Source of the DNA: Coprenecus sp902388455
Lineage (GTDB): Bacteria; Bacteroidota; Bacteroidia; Bacteroidales; UBA932
NCBI GenBank assembly: GCA_963931615.1
Contig: OZ007032.1
Span: 1,798,001-1,862,000, forward strand
Direction: 5' to 3'
DNA: 64,000 nt
Part shown: positions 17,154 to 26,009 of the stretch, one piece after another
Layout: each line of letters begins with the position of its first letter
Position numbering within the stretch: the first letter of the stretch is position 1
Notes under the pieces: model-generated
What the model saw: the letters and a program-made list of their open reading frames with translations, nothing else
Told to the model about the DNA's origin: nothing
Databases searched by the model: none
Position numbers and translations under genes: made by a program

Positions 17154-20100
17154 ATGAAGAGAATATTCTACCTCATGCTCTCGGCCGCCCTCCTGCTCGG
17201 CGGTCATGCAGCAGCATCCGCCGCCCCGCCTGCGGCCAAGGACGGCGCCCCCCTCTGGATGAGATACCCCAAAATCTCCCCGGACGGCAGCAAAATAGCA
17301 TTTTCCTATCAGGGCGACATCTACTATGTCCCCACAGCCGGAGGTGAAGCCGTAAGGCTCACCGCCACAGACTCCTACGAGTCCCAGCCCATCTGGTCCA
17401 ACGACGGACGGACCATCGCATTCGTCTCCGACCGCTTCGGCGGGATGGACATCTTCACGGTGAGCATCGAAGGCGGCAAAGCCTTGAGAATCACCACCCA
17501 CTCCGGTACCGAGGCGCCTTTGGCATTCTCCCCGGACGACGAGTACATCTACTTCTCAGCCGCGATTCAGGACCCCGCCTCCAGCGTTATGTGGTCCGCA
17601 TCGTGGATTACCGAGCTCTACCGCGTCAAGGCCACCGGTGGCCGTCCCGAGCAGATCACCGCCACCCCCGTGTGCAGCATCAGCTTTGACTCCGACGGAG
17701 AGTCCTTCCTCTACTACGACCGCACAGGCAGCGAGAACATCTGGCGCAAGCACCACACCTCGTCGGTAGCCCGCAACATATTCTACTATGACGCCGCCGA
17801 GGGCACCCACACCCAGATTACCACCAATCCCGGCGAGGACCGCGACCCTATCTTCACCGGTGACGGCCAGATGGTATTCCTCAGCGAGCGGGACGGAGGC
17901 TCGTTCAACGTCTACTCCGCACCTGTGGACGACGCTGAGAACGCCACCGCCCTCACCCATTTTACCAAACATCCCGTACGCTTCCTCAGCCGCGCCGCCG
18001 ACGGCACCCTCTGCTTCGGATGGCAGGGCGAGATCTACACCCTGGCTCAGGGCGGCAAGCCTCAGAAAGTGGCCGTCAGCATCCTCAACGACAACATCAA
18101 CCACCCCTCGGCCATCCGTCTTGGCGGTGTCTCCGAGATAGCCATCTCCGATGACGGCGAGGAGATTATCCTCCAGAGCCGCGGCGAGGTATTCGCCACC
18201 ACAGGCGAGTACAGCACCACCAAGCAGATAACCCGCACCGCAGCCGCCGAAGAGGGCATCACCGTATCCCCCGACGGCAAGACCGTCATCTACGCCTCCG
18301 AGCGCACCGGACGATGGAACCTCTACAAGGCCACGATGACCCGGGAGGACGAGCTGCATTTTGCCTACGCCACCCTCTTCGACGAGGAGCCCCTCTTCAA
18401 GGATGAGAAGGCCGAGCGCACATGGCCCACATTCTCGCCCGACGGCAAGGAAGTAGCCTTCATCGAGAACCGCAACATCCTCAAGGTCCTCAACCTCGAG
18501 AGCGGCAAGGTGCGCCAGATCACCGACGGCACCCAGCACTACGGAGAGTTCTCCTACGACTGGTCTCCTGACGGCAAATGGTTTGCGCTCACACTGATAA
18601 CCAACCGCCGCGACCCCTACAGCGACATAGGCATCGTCTCCGCCTCCGGTGACATGAAGATCCACAACATCACCAACAGCGGCTACATCGACGGCTCTCC
18701 CCAGTGGGTGATGGACGGCAACGCTGTCATCTTCATCTCCAACCGCCTCGGTATGCGCTCGCACGCCTCTTGGGGCAGCCAGGACGACGTATTCATCGCC
18801 TTCATGAACCGCAAGGCATGGGAGGAATTCAACATGAGCGAGGAGGACTACGACCTGTACAAGGAGCAGGAAAAGGCCGCCGAGAAGAAGGCCAAGGAAG
18901 CTGAGGAGGCCGAAAAGGACAAGAAGGACAAGGACTCCAAGGACAAGAAAGGCAAAAAGGACAGCGCCGACTCAGACAAGGAGGAGAGCAAGGACATCGT
19001 CATCGAGCTGGACGGCCTCGAGGACCGCGTACAGCGCCTCACCCCCATGTCCTCCACCCTGCTTTCGGCCGCTATGACCGAGGACGGAGAGAGCCTCTAC
19101 TTCCTCAGCTCCTTCGAGAGGGGCTTCGACCTCTGGGAGCTCAAGACCCGCACAGGCGAGATCTCACAGGTGCGCAAGGGCATCTCCCCCGGTGCACTGC
19201 ATCTGGACAAGGACGGCAAGAAACTCTACATCCTCGGTTCCCGTCCCCAGGTCATGACCCTCGCCGGAAAACAGGTAAAGCCCATCGACTTCAACATGCG
19301 CATGGAGCTTGACCGCGCAGCCGAGCGGGCCTACATGTTCGAACACGTCTTCAAGCAGGAAGAGCGCAAGTTCTACAACGCCAATTACCACGGTGTCGAC
19401 CTCGCCCGGCTCCAGAAGGACTATGAGCCGTTCCTGGCCCACATCAACAACAACTACGACTTCTCCGAGATGCTTTCTGAGATCCTCGGCGAGCTCAACG
19501 TCTCCCACACCGGCTCCGGATACAGCGGAGTGGGCGCCGAGAAGGCGACTCCCGCACTGGGCCTGCTCTTCGACCTGAAGTACCAGGGCGACGGCCTGAA
19601 GATTGACGAAGTCCTCGACCCGGGTCCGTTCTCCATCACCGGTTCCAAGGTCAAGGCCGGCATCATCCTCGAGAAGATAGACGGAGAACCCGTACTCGCA
19701 GGAGAGGACTGGTTCCCTCTGATCAACGGCAAGCGCGGCATGCAGGTGCTCTTCTCCTTCTACGATCCCGCCACCAAGGAGCGCTGGGAGATGGTCGCCA
19801 AGCCTATCTCGAGCGGCCAGCAGAACGAACTGCTCTATCAGCGCTGGGTCAAGAGCCGTGCCGCGGAAGTAGACAGCCTCTCCGGCGGACGCCTCGGCTA
19901 CGTACACATCCGCTCCATGGCTGACGGCAGCTACCGCGACGTCTACGCCGACATCCTCGGTAAATACAACCTCTGCGACGGTATCGTCATCGACACCCGC
20001 CACAACGGCGGCGGCCGCCTCCACGAGGACATCGAGATCCTCTTCAGCGGAGAGAAATACCTCGAGCAGGTCATCCAGGGTACAGTAGTCTGCGACATGC

Positions 20101-20459
20101 CCTCGCGCCGCTACAACAAGCACTCCATCATGCTCGTGGCCGAGGACAACTACTCCAACGCCCACGGCACACCCTGGGTCTACAAGCACCAGGGCATCGG
20201 CTCCATCGTCGGCATGCCCGTGCCCGGCACCATGACCTCGGTCAACTGGGAGACCCTCCAGGATCCCACGATGTACTTCGGCATCCCCGTCATAGGCTAC
20301 CGCACCCGTGACGGCCACTACCTCGAGAACTCGCAGCTCGAGCCCGACTTCTTAGTGCGCAACAAGCCCGAGGAAGCCGTTCAGGGCCGCGACGAGCAGC
20401 TCGAGGTGGCTGTCCGCGAACTGCTCAGGCAGATTGACGCTGACAAGGACCGCTGGTAA
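17154..20459 (+). CDS. Tricorn-like S41 family peptidase with beta-propeller
   Basis: A 1101-residue secreted protease (signal peptide about 1-24, ending AAASA). Residues about 35-560 are WD40/TolB-like repeats (SPDGSKIAF, SPDGKTVIYA, SPDGKEVAFIE) forming a propeller. About 560-625 is a highly charged Lys/Glu/Asp insertion (EKAAEKKAKEAEEAEKDKK...). A PDZ-like region lies near 790-880 and the S41 tail-specific protease domain at about 900-1095, with IVIDTRHNGGGRLHEDI and EDNYSNAHGTP, whose Ser corresponds to the tricorn-type nucleophile. Likely digests peptides in the periplasm. The Lys-rich insertion resembles a flexible linker between two propellers. A strong terminator follows at 20506. Confidence 0.9.
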   Translation: MKRIFYLMLSAALLLGGHAAASAAPPAAKDGAPLWMRYPKISPDGSKIAFSYQGDIYYVPTAGGEAVRLTATDSYESQPIWSNDGRTIAFVSDRFGGMDIFTVSIEGGKALRITTHSGTEAPLAFSPDDEYIYFSAAIQDPASSVMWSASWITELYRVKATGGRPEQITATPVCSISFDSDGESFLYYDRTGSENIWRKHHTSSVARNIFYYDAAEGTHTQITTNPGEDRDPIFTGDGQMVFLSERDGGSFNVYSAPVDDAENATALTHFTKHPVRFLSRAADGTLCFGWQGEIYTLAQGGKPQKVAVSILNDNINHPSAIRLGGVSEIAISDDGEEIILQSRGEVFATTGEYSTTKQITRTAAAEEGITVSPDGKTVIYASERTGRWNLYKATMTREDELHFAYATLFDEEPLFKDEKAERTWPTFSPDGKEVAFIENRNILKVLNLESGKVRQITDGTQHYGEFSYDWSPDGKWFALTLITNRRDPYSDIGIVSASGDMKIHNITNSGYIDGSPQWVMDGNAVIFISNRLGMRSHASWGSQDDVFIAFMNRKAWEEFNMSEEDYDLYKEQEKAAEKKAKEAEEAEKDKKDKDSKDKKGKKDSADSDKEESKDIVIELDGLEDRVQRLTPMSSTLLSAAMTEDGESLYFLSSFERGFDLWELKTRTGEISQVRKGISPGALHLDKDGKKLYILGSRPQVMTLAGKQVKPIDFNMRMELDRAAERAYMFEHVFKQEERKFYNANYHGVDLARLQKDYEPFLAHINNNYDFSEMLSEILGELNVSHTGSGYSGVGAEKATPALGLLFDLKYQGDGLKIDEVLDPGPFSITGSKVKAGIILEKIDGEPVLAGEDWFPLINGKRGMQVLFSFYDPATKERWEMVAKPISSGQQNELLYQRWVKSRAAEVDSLSGGRLGYVHIRSMADGSYRDVYADILGKYNLCDGIVIDTRHNGGGRLHEDIEILFSGEKYLEQVIQGTVVCDMPSRRYNKHSIMLVAEDNYSNAHGTPWVYKHQGIGSIVGMPVPGTMTSVNWETLQDPTMYFGIPVIGYRTRDGHYLENSQLEPDFLVRNKPEEAVQGRDEQLEVAVRELLRQIDADKDRW

Positions 20460-20505
20460 CAGCTGCTGCAACTGATTGCGGCGACTGACGCAACTATCAA
20501 CTATG

Positions 20506-20550
20506 ACTGCTGCCTGCCGATGAATCCATTCTGCAGGCAGCAGTGTTTTT
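20506..20550 (+). terminator. Terminator of the tricorn-like protease gene
   Basis: ACTGCTGCCTGC (20506-20517) pairs perfectly with GCAGGCAGCAGT (20533-20544), followed by GTTTTT. Confidence 0.85.
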
Positions 20551-20702
20551 CCAGCCCTACATTCAACTAATCCGTTAAAGCCCCTACGGCCGTCATTACC
20601 CGGTTAGGTCGAACTGCTGGCATCAAGGGCATCTTAATTCCCACTTTACATTTTAGTTGAGATGCATGCGTCTTATTATAAGTACTTTATTGATTTGACG
20701 AT

Positions 20703-20757
20703 ATGTTAAGTGAATCGAATACTCGCCAAAACAGGCGTTTTTTCTATCACTTAACAT
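20703..20757. repeat. Nested inverted repeat upstream of tRNA-Leu
   Basis: Outer arms ATGTTAAGTGA (20703-20713) and TCACTTAACAT (20747-20757) are perfect 11-mers. Inside sits CGCC-AAAACA-GGCG (20724-20737) followed by six T. It can be read as a bidirectional terminator or as ends of a lost insertion. Confidence 0.6.
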
Positions 20758-20861
20758 TTTTTACAAAATGCAATACGCAGTCAATCAAATAGTTACAATA
20801 TAACTAAAATATAAAGTGAGGACACCGTACAACATGATGAACCACCTTAGTAAAAAAACAC

Positions 20862-20869
20862 TATTTTTG
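20862..20869 (+). promoter_or_regulatory. -7 box for tRNA-Leu
   Basis: TATTTTTG, 11 bases before the mature tRNA; no strong -33. Confidence 0.45.
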
Positions 20870-20880
20870 CACCCGCATCT

Positions 20881-20962
20881 GCGGGCGTGTTGTAATTGGT
20901 AGCCAAGCCAGACTTAGGATCTGGTGCCGCAAGGCGTGGGGGTTCGAGTCCCCCCGCCCGCA
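20881..20962 (+). tRNA. tRNA-Leu (anticodon UAG)
   Basis: The acceptor stem GCGGGCG (20881-20887) pairs with CGCCCGC (20955-20961), discriminator A at 20962. The anticodon stem CCAGA/TCTGG encloses loop CTTAGGA with anticodon TAG at 20915-20917, reading CUA codons. A variable arm (TGCCGCAAGGCGT) of the long class II type and the T arm GGGGGTTCGAGTCCCCC are present. CCA is not encoded. A decayed recombinase lies within 100 bases downstream, consistent with use of this tRNA as an integration site. Confidence 0.95.
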
Positions 20963-21040
20963 CAAGGGGACAGAGGCCGGACTTCCAGCCTCTGTTCTTG
21001 TTTTATAACGCTCTGCCACAGCGTCCATTATCTTGAAAGC

Positions 21041-21310
21041 CTATGTTATGGCTGGCTCATGAACTCCGTCCACCATCTGATTATCAATCAACTTATGCTG
21101 CACCTTCCCTGCATAAAAAGGATTCGTCAGTATCTTGTGCAGAGTCTGCTTTGAAATTTTCAGGCCTCTTGCCTCCAACTTATCGAGAATATCACCGTTG
21201 GCGCATCCATCCAGTTTCCACAAAAACGCCTGACGTATCAACTTTCCTGTCTCATTGAGACGACAAACCGTGTTCTTGCTCTTTCCTTCCTTGTAAATCA
21301 GCCATTTTTC
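21041..21310 (-). pseudogene. Decayed large serine recombinase fragment
   Basis: A 90-codon open stretch bounded by a TAA (21311-21313) and lacking a start codon and N-terminal resolvase domain. It reads ...LNETGKLIRQAFLWKLDG, ILDKLEARGLKISKQTLHKI and LTNPFYAGKV, the Recombinase domain of large serine recombinases, and ends VDGVHEPAIT. The catalytic-Ser domain and the zinc ribbon/coiled-coil end are absent. The position immediately after tRNA-Leu suggests the scar of an integrated element. Identification rests on the strong ILTNPFYAGK signature. Confidence 0.7.
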
Positions 21311-21522
21311 TTATTGTTCACACATTCAATTCCCATCCTTACCAGAGAGAATATGTATTCGAGGATTATTTTCTGACTCGGCTCATCCTCAACGCAATGT
21401 AACAAGATTTATACTACTAAAGTTACTAAAATATCCCACATTCCCATTTCTAAATCTTAAATTAACACAGTTTGACTTTTGACACATTCCGTAAAATAAT
21501 TCATCCTCAGTGGATGACTTTT

Positions 21523-21553
21523 CTTGTTTTTCAGGAATTATTCCATAACTTTG
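21523..21553 (+). promoter_or_regulatory. Isolated consensus promoter
   Basis: CTTG (21523-21526), a 19-base spacer and TAACTTTG (21546-21553). Expected transcription start near 21559. No coding sequence follows before a terminator. Confidence 0.55.
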
Positions 21554-21558
21554 CAAAG

Positions 21559-21622
21559 TCATATTGGAATGACTATAGTAAAATAAGGCGGGCATCTATC
21601 CCTAAATGGATGTCCGCTTTTG
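21559..21622 (+). ncRNA. Candidate small RNA or orphan leader (about 60 nt)
   Basis: Bounded by the promoter at 21523-21553 and a 12-position stem GCGGGCATCTAT (21588-21599) / ATGGATGTCCGC (21606-21617) with two G-U pairs, a 6-base loop and a TTTTGTTTT tail. The RNA would be about 60 bases with one terminal hairpin. It could also be the attenuated leader of a lost element. No known family recognised. Confidence 0.35.
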
Positions 21623-21911
21623 TTTTGACAGACTACCGAGGGGAGGTACTTGTACGAGGGACCAATTGTTCTACACTATAGTATATTTAATCCAATATGA
21701 CAAAAAGAACAGATTGCAGACTCGTGATAGTTTCCATCAGGATGGAGATTGTCAGGCTTGTCAGAATCAAGGCGTACAAGCGCATAAGATTCGGCAAGAT
21801 TGAGCGGGTAAGAAGTCATTTCAGGCAGTATTAGGGAACTGGCTGATTGATTTGACCCCGTGCCGATAACGGCATTCTATCCTATCCCCTCGGTTTTTCA
21901 AATTCATACCG

Positions 21912-23786
21912 TCAGAACGGGAATAGCAGCGGCAGGACGAAGACCATGACTACGCCCATGATGATCTGAAGGGGCAGTCCGACCTTGATATAATCCATGA
22001 ATGTATACTGGCCTGCGGGCATCACCAGCGCATTGGGCGGGGTGGAGAAAGGCGAGGCGAAGCACATGCTGGCGGCTACTGTCACTCCGAAGAGCAGGGG
22101 CACAGGGCTGATACCCACCTGCATGGCACAGGTAAGGGCTATGGGAGCCATCAGCACTGCCGTCACCGTATTACTTATGAACATGGTCATCAGGGATGTG
22201 GTAAAATATATGCCGGCCATCAGGACGTAGGGGTTGGATCCCAGGCCACCGACCAGAGCTCCGGAAATCATCGCCGACACTCCCGTCTTCTCCAGGGCCA
22301 GGGACATGGGCATCATGCCTGCGAACAGCACGACGGTCTCCCAGTTGATAGTCTTGTAGGCGGCCTCCACACTGCGGAAGCAGCCGGTAAGTATCATCAG
22401 TACGGCGGCTATCAGCACGGCCGTCACAGGCTCCACCTTGATGAAGTCGAAAACCATCATGGCTATCATCAGCAGCATTATCAGAGCGGCCACCGGCGCC
22501 TTGTAGTCCAGCGTTACCCTGGCAGCCTGTTCCATCGGCTGCCCGAGCACCACCCAGTCGGCATCCTCGCGGCTCAGACGGCCTATGTCCTGCCATGCAC
22601 CCTGCACCAGGAGCACGTCCCCGCCGTGAAGCTTCTCCTTGCCCAAGTCATGCAGGATATAATCCTTCTTGCGGCGGATACCCAGGACGTTGACATTGAA
22701 CTTGTCCCTGAATCCGGCATCCTTGACCGTCCGTCCGATGATAGTGGAGGTAGGCATAAGGACTATCTCAGCGATACCTATATCGTAGAAATCCAATGTA
22801 TTGCCGGCATCCGTCGAGGAAGGGGCACCGGCCGCCATCTCCGACGAATGGCCGTCCATCATCTCCAGGAAAAAGTCATCGGCGAAACGGCTGACATTCT
22901 CCGCCTCTCCTGAGACATACAGCACATCTCCCTCCTGAAAGACCGTGTCGGACGAGGCCAGCTTCTGAGTCACCGTCTTGAGAAAACGATGCTGGGAGCC
23001 TTCTCCGCGGCGTACTTCCATCAGGTTGAGACCGTAACGGTTGCGGAGGTCAAGGTCCACGACCGTCTTGCCGGCCACATCCGAGGAGCCGGTCACCCTC
23101 AGACGGAACAGATTGTCCGCAAGGCTGTATTCCTTCACCAGCTGGCTGAGGGACTTGCCGGAAGAAGCCCGGTCATCCTTCTTTCCTTTTTCTGACAGGA
23201 AAATCCTGGTGAGCGGCAGCAGCACCAGCACGCCTACCGCCACACAGACCAGACCCACGGGCAGAAAGGAGAAGAAACCAAGCGGCTCATATCCGGCTCC
23301 GGTAAGTGTATCCTGGATAATAAGGTTGGGCGGCGTACCGATCAGGGTCATCATGCCTCCCATACTGCTGGCGAAGGCAAGCGGCATCAGCAGCCGGCCC
23401 GAATTGACTCCGGCTCCCGCGGCGAGACTCACGACTATCGGCAGCATCAGCGCGACCGTACCGGTATTGCTCACGAAAGCGCCTATAGCCGATGTCACGA
23501 TCATGACCAGAAGGAAAAGCCGCGTCTCGCTCTTTCCTGCCAGTTTGAGTATCCTGGAGCTGATCATCTTCGCCAGACCGGTCTGGAATATGGCGCCGCC
23601 GACAATAAAGAGTCCGGCCATCATGATCACCACAGAGTTGGAGAAGCCGGAGAGTGCCTCTGCGGGAGTCAGTATATGACATATCAGCAGGGCGATCAGC
23701 GCACACAGGGCCACGATGTCAGAGCGGACCTTGCCCCATACGAAAAATACGACAGAAAGTCCCAGTATAATCAGTGTTGCGAGCAT
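21912..23786 (-). CDS. SLC13-family anion permease with two TrkA_C domains
   Basis: A 624-residue inner-membrane transporter. Two blocks of transmembrane helices (about 1-190 and 410-620) have the CitT/ArsB-like repeats FVSNTGTVALMLPIVVSLAAG, SMGGMMTLIGTPPNLI and FISNTVTAVLMAPIAL. Between them are two RCK_C (TrkA_C) regulatory domains (about 215-300 and 310-395, each with a DLDLRNRYGLNLMEVRR-like or DKFNVNVLGIRRKKD-like core). Such YfbS/SLC13-type proteins are annotated as sodium-dependent dicarboxylate or sulfate transporters; the substrate cannot be read from sequence. Single gene with a possible -7 box CAAATTTA (23812-23819, minus sense TAAATTTG). Confidence 0.88.
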   Translation of the reverse strand: MLATLIILGLSVVFFVWGKVRSDIVALCALIALLICHILTPAEALSGFSNSVVIMMAGLFIVGGAIFQTGLAKMISSRILKLAGKSETRLFLLVMIVTSAIGAFVSNTGTVALMLPIVVSLAAGAGVNSGRLLMPLAFASSMGGMMTLIGTPPNLIIQDTLTGAGYEPLGFFSFLPVGLVCVAVGVLVLLPLTRIFLSEKGKKDDRASSGKSLSQLVKEYSLADNLFRLRVTGSSDVAGKTVVDLDLRNRYGLNLMEVRRGEGSQHRFLKTVTQKLASSDTVFQEGDVLYVSGEAENVSRFADDFFLEMMDGHSSEMAAGAPSSTDAGNTLDFYDIGIAEIVLMPTSTIIGRTVKDAGFRDKFNVNVLGIRRKKDYILHDLGKEKLHGGDVLLVQGAWQDIGRLSREDADWVVLGQPMEQAARVTLDYKAPVAALIMLLMIAMMVFDFIKVEPVTAVLIAAVLMILTGCFRSVEAAYKTINWETVVLFAGMMPMSLALEKTGVSAMISGALVGGLGSNPYVLMAGIYFTTSLMTMFISNTVTAVLMAPIALTCAMQVGISPVPLLFGVTVAASMCFASPFSTPPNALVMPAGQYTFMDYIKVGLPLQIIMGVVMVFVLPLLFPF

Positions 23787-23811
23787 GGGTTAAGTTTTAA
23801 TCATCAAGCTA

Positions 23812-23819
23812 CAAATTTA
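23812..23819 (-). promoter_or_regulatory. -7 box of the SLC13 permease gene
   Basis: TAAATTTG on the minus strand, 26 bases before the ATG. No clear -33 partner. Confidence 0.4.
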
Positions 23820-23853
23820 ATAAATTTGTAATAATTATCCTTAAATTTGAGCC

Positions 23854-24597
23854 ATGAATTGCATTAGGACAATAGCCATGATTCCAGCCCGGTACGCCTC
23901 ATCCCGCTTCCCGGGCAAAATGCTCGCACCCCTGGGCGGCAAGCCCGTCATAGTCCGCACCTGCGAGGCCGCAGCGGAAATGGGACTTTTCGACAAAGTC
24001 TACGCGGTAACGGACGACGATCGCATCCGCACCGCCGTCACCTCCGCCGGCATCCCCTGCATCATGAGCCGCCGGGAGCACGAGACCGGCAGCGACCGCA
24101 TAGCCGAGGCCGTGGAAGGTCTGGACTGCGATATCGTAGTCAATATCCAGGGAGACGAGCCGTTCACCCGGAAAGAAGTCATAGAACAGGTGCTCCGGCC
24201 ATTCTTCGAGGAGGGCGGAGAGAGCATCGACCTCTGCACCCTCAAAGAGAAAATGACCTCGCAGGAAGAGATAGCCGATCCCAACAACGTCAAGGTCATC
24301 ACCGACGCCTCCGGATTTGCACTCTATTTCTCCCGCAGTCCCATACCCTATCTCCGCGACACAGAAAGCGGAGCCGGCCGATGGCGTCATATCGGCATCT
24401 ACGCCTTCCGCCGCCAGGCCCTGGAGATGTTCGCCGGCTGGCCCATGGGAGAACTGGAGGCTGCGGAGAAGATCGAGTGCCTCCGCTTCCTGGAACACGG
24501 CCGCCGCATACGGGTAGTGGAGACCTCCGGCATGCGCGTGTCCATCGACACTCCCGAAGACCTGATCCGGGCCGAACGCATCCTCCAGGGCAAGTGA
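23854..24597 (+). CDS. kdsB: 3-deoxy-manno-octulosonate cytidylyltransferase
   Basis: A 247-residue enzyme that activates KDO with CTP for lipopolysaccharide core synthesis. The nucleotide-binding start is MIPARYASSRFPGKMLAPLGGKP; further conserved parts are VNIQGDEPF and HIGIYAFRR. The chosen ATG gives MNCIRTIAMIPARY. However, a -7-like box TAAATTTG at 23842-23849 sits 4 bases before it, so translation may be leaderless or begin at the second ATG (23878). Divergent from the permease gene, convergent with the aminotransferase. Confidence 0.95.
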   Translation: MNCIRTIAMIPARYASSRFPGKMLAPLGGKPVIVRTCEAAAEMGLFDKVYAVTDDDRIRTAVTSAGIPCIMSRREHETGSDRIAEAVEGLDCDIVVNIQGDEPFTRKEVIEQVLRPFFEEGGESIDLCTLKEKMTSQEEIADPNNVKVITDASGFALYFSRSPIPYLRDTESGAGRWRHIGIYAFRRQALEMFAGWPMGELEAAEKIECLRFLEHGRRIRVVETSGMRVSIDTPEDLIRAERILQGK

Positions 24598-24600
24598 CAC

Positions 24601-24638
24601 AAAAAGAGCCGTGACTGACTCTGTCTCAATCACGGCTC
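24601..24638 (-). terminator. Terminator of the aminotransferase gene
   Basis: GAGCCGTGA (24606-24614) and TCACGGCTC (24630-24638) form a 9-bp stem. Read on the minus strand it runs into TTTTT; on the plus strand it follows kdsB and may act both ways. Confidence 0.75.
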
Positions 24639-24663
24639 CTCGAATTTCAGCGTATCAGAAAAA

Positions 24664-25854
24664 CTATTTTCCCATCAGTTTCCTGATAGCATTGGCAAGC
24701 CTCTTCACGCCTTCCAGCATGTCCTCATCTGATACATAGGAGAAGTTCAGACGCAGGGTGTTCTGGCCCTTGCCGTCGCAGAAGAACACCTCGCCGATGA
24801 CGAAAGCCACGTTCTCCTTGATGGCGATGTCGAACAGGTCGCGTGCGTCCAGTCCCTCGGGCATGGTCAGCAGCAGGAAGAGACCTCCGTCGGGACGGGT
24901 CCAGGTAACGCCCTCGGGCATGTACTCGGTCAGATACTGATGCATCAGGTCCCTCTTGTGACGGTAGAGTTCGATGGTCTTCTGGAGGTTCCTGTCGTAG
25001 TAGCCCTTCTCCATGTAGCGGGCGGCCACCTCCTGGCAGAAGATAGGGGTGCAGAGGTCTGCGGACTGCTTGGCCACGATGAGACGGTCGATGATCTCCT
25101 TCGGTGCGAGCACCCAGCCCAGACGGAAACCGGGCACGAATGTCTTCGAGAATGTTCCGAGCAGCACCACTCTCTCGGGAGCCATCGAGTACATGGTGGG
25201 ATAGGACTCACCCTCGTAGCGGAGCTCCTTGTAGGGGCTGTCCTCGATGATGATCAGGTCGTGCTTGCGGGCCACGTCGATGATCTCCTGACGCCTCTTG
25301 ACATCCATTGTCACGCCTGTAGGGTTCTGGAAGTCAGGGATGGCGTAGATGAACTTGGGCTTCTGTCCCACTGCGCAGAGAGCGGATACCACTGCCTCGG
25401 CCTCCTCGTCATTGCGGATGCCGACGGGACGTCCCTGATATGACCAGATGGCCTGGAGAGCGCCCAGATACGAGGGCAGACCGCAGAGAACGGTGTCTCC
25501 GGGGTTGACGAATATCCTCGAAATCAGATCGAGAGCCTGCTGGGAAGCGGTGGTGATGAGGATGTTCTCGATGTCCACCTTCACGCCTTCCTTCTCGTAC
25601 TTCTTGGCAATCTGTTTTCTCAGAGCCACGCTGCCCTCTGTCGAGCCATACTGGAGAATCTGTGCGGGCTTCTCGTTCATCAGCTCGTTCATGATCTCCT
25701 TGAGGTCGTCCACGGGGAAAGTCACGGCGTTGGGGAAACCGCCGCCGAATGATATGATCTCAGGCCTGTTGGCCACGTTCAGAAGGTCGCGGATGGCGGA
25801 CCTTCTCATGCTCTTAGCATTGTCGGATAAATAGTTTGTAAGATCGAGTGCCAT
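24664..25854 (-). CDS. PLP-dependent aminotransferase (class I/II, LysN/2-aminoadipate-like)
   Basis: A 396-residue fold-type I aminotransferase. The PLP lysine is in LLGTFSKTFVPGFRLGW; other conserved parts are ISFGGGFP near the N-terminus, LQYGSTEGSVALR, ITTASQQALDLI, and the cofactor-binding IPDFQNPTG and IIIEDSPYKELRY. The pattern is that of the 2-aminoadipate or aromatic/branched-chain aminotransferases related to the MocR C-domain, without a DNA-binding domain. Substrate not determinable. Preceded by a near-perfect promoter (25897-25927). Confidence 0.88.
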   Translation of the reverse strand: MALDLTNYLSDNAKSMRRSAIRDLLNVANRPEIISFGGGFPNAVTFPVDDLKEIMNELMNEKPAQILQYGSTEGSVALRKQIAKKYEKEGVKVDIENILITTASQQALDLISRIFVNPGDTVLCGLPSYLGALQAIWSYQGRPVGIRNDEEAEAVVSALCAVGQKPKFIYAIPDFQNPTGVTMDVKRRQEIIDVARKHDLIIIEDSPYKELRYEGESYPTMYSMAPERVVLLGTFSKTFVPGFRLGWVLAPKEIIDRLIVAKQSADLCTPIFCQEVAARYMEKGYYDRNLQKTIELYRHKRDLMHQYLTEYMPEGVTWTRPDGGLFLLLTMPEGLDARDLFDIAIKENVAFVIGEVFFCDGKGQNTLRLNFSYVSDEDMLEGVKRLANAIRKLMGK

Positions 25855-25896
25855 AGTTAGTGTTTTATATTGTTAAATTCTAAATTTTCTGACCCA

Positions 25897-25927
25897 CAAA
25901 TCTACGAAAATTGTAATTAAATTCAAA
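25897..25927 (-). promoter_or_regulatory. Promoter of the aminotransferase gene
   Basis: Minus-strand TTTG (25927-25924), 19-base spacer, TAGATTTG (25904-25897), about 43 bases before the start. Confidence 0.65.
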
Positions 25928-25974
25928 GTTAAACTTCAAATTTTTAAGAGCCGCTGCATTTTCAAAATTATTGC

Positions 25975-25982
25975 TAACTTTG
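25975..25982 (+). promoter_or_regulatory. -7 box of queD-polA
   Basis: TAACTTTG. It lies inside the longest queD ORF, which shows that the ATG at 26010 is the real start. Confidence 0.5.
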
Positions 25983-26009
25983 AGAGCTTATCATATACAT
26001 ACAGATACT

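Larger units (their letters stand above)
20460..20880. other. Gene-free spacer before tRNA-Leu
   Basis: Contains the protease terminator (20506-20550), an unusual nested inverted repeat (20703-20757) and the tRNA promoter. No coding sequence recognised. Confidence 0.6.
21311..21911. other. Gene-poor AT-rich scar region
   Basis: No gene is supported. It contains a consensus promoter (21523-21553) with a terminator 35 bases later (21588-21621), and a small stem TGCCG-ATAA-CGGCA at 21861-21874. The frames near 21700-21835 have a faint transposase zinc-ribbon character but are broken. Confidence 0.5.

Noticed and set aside
19164..20318. A long minus-strand frame opposite the tricorn-like protease, rich in Val/Asp/Gly/Ala
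   Set aside because: Shadow frame; the plus-strand protease has clear domains and a terminator.
5627..20757. The word ATATGTTAAGT at about 5626 and 20702 as a repeat pair
   Set aside because: Only 11 AT-rich bases match and the contexts differ; expected by chance in 64 kb.
21389..21595. A 68-codon minus-strand frame
   Set aside because: No ribosome-binding site or promoter in the right place, no recognisable features, and it overlaps the candidate small RNA on the other strand.
21606..21840. Plus-strand frames near 21606-21835 that faintly recall a transposase zinc-ribbon (DGDCQACQ, AYKRIRFGKIERVRSHFRQ in different frames)
   Set aside because: The reading would need frame changes, the Cys pattern is incomplete, and no catalytic domain follows. 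It may be an insertion-sequence relic but cannot be supported.
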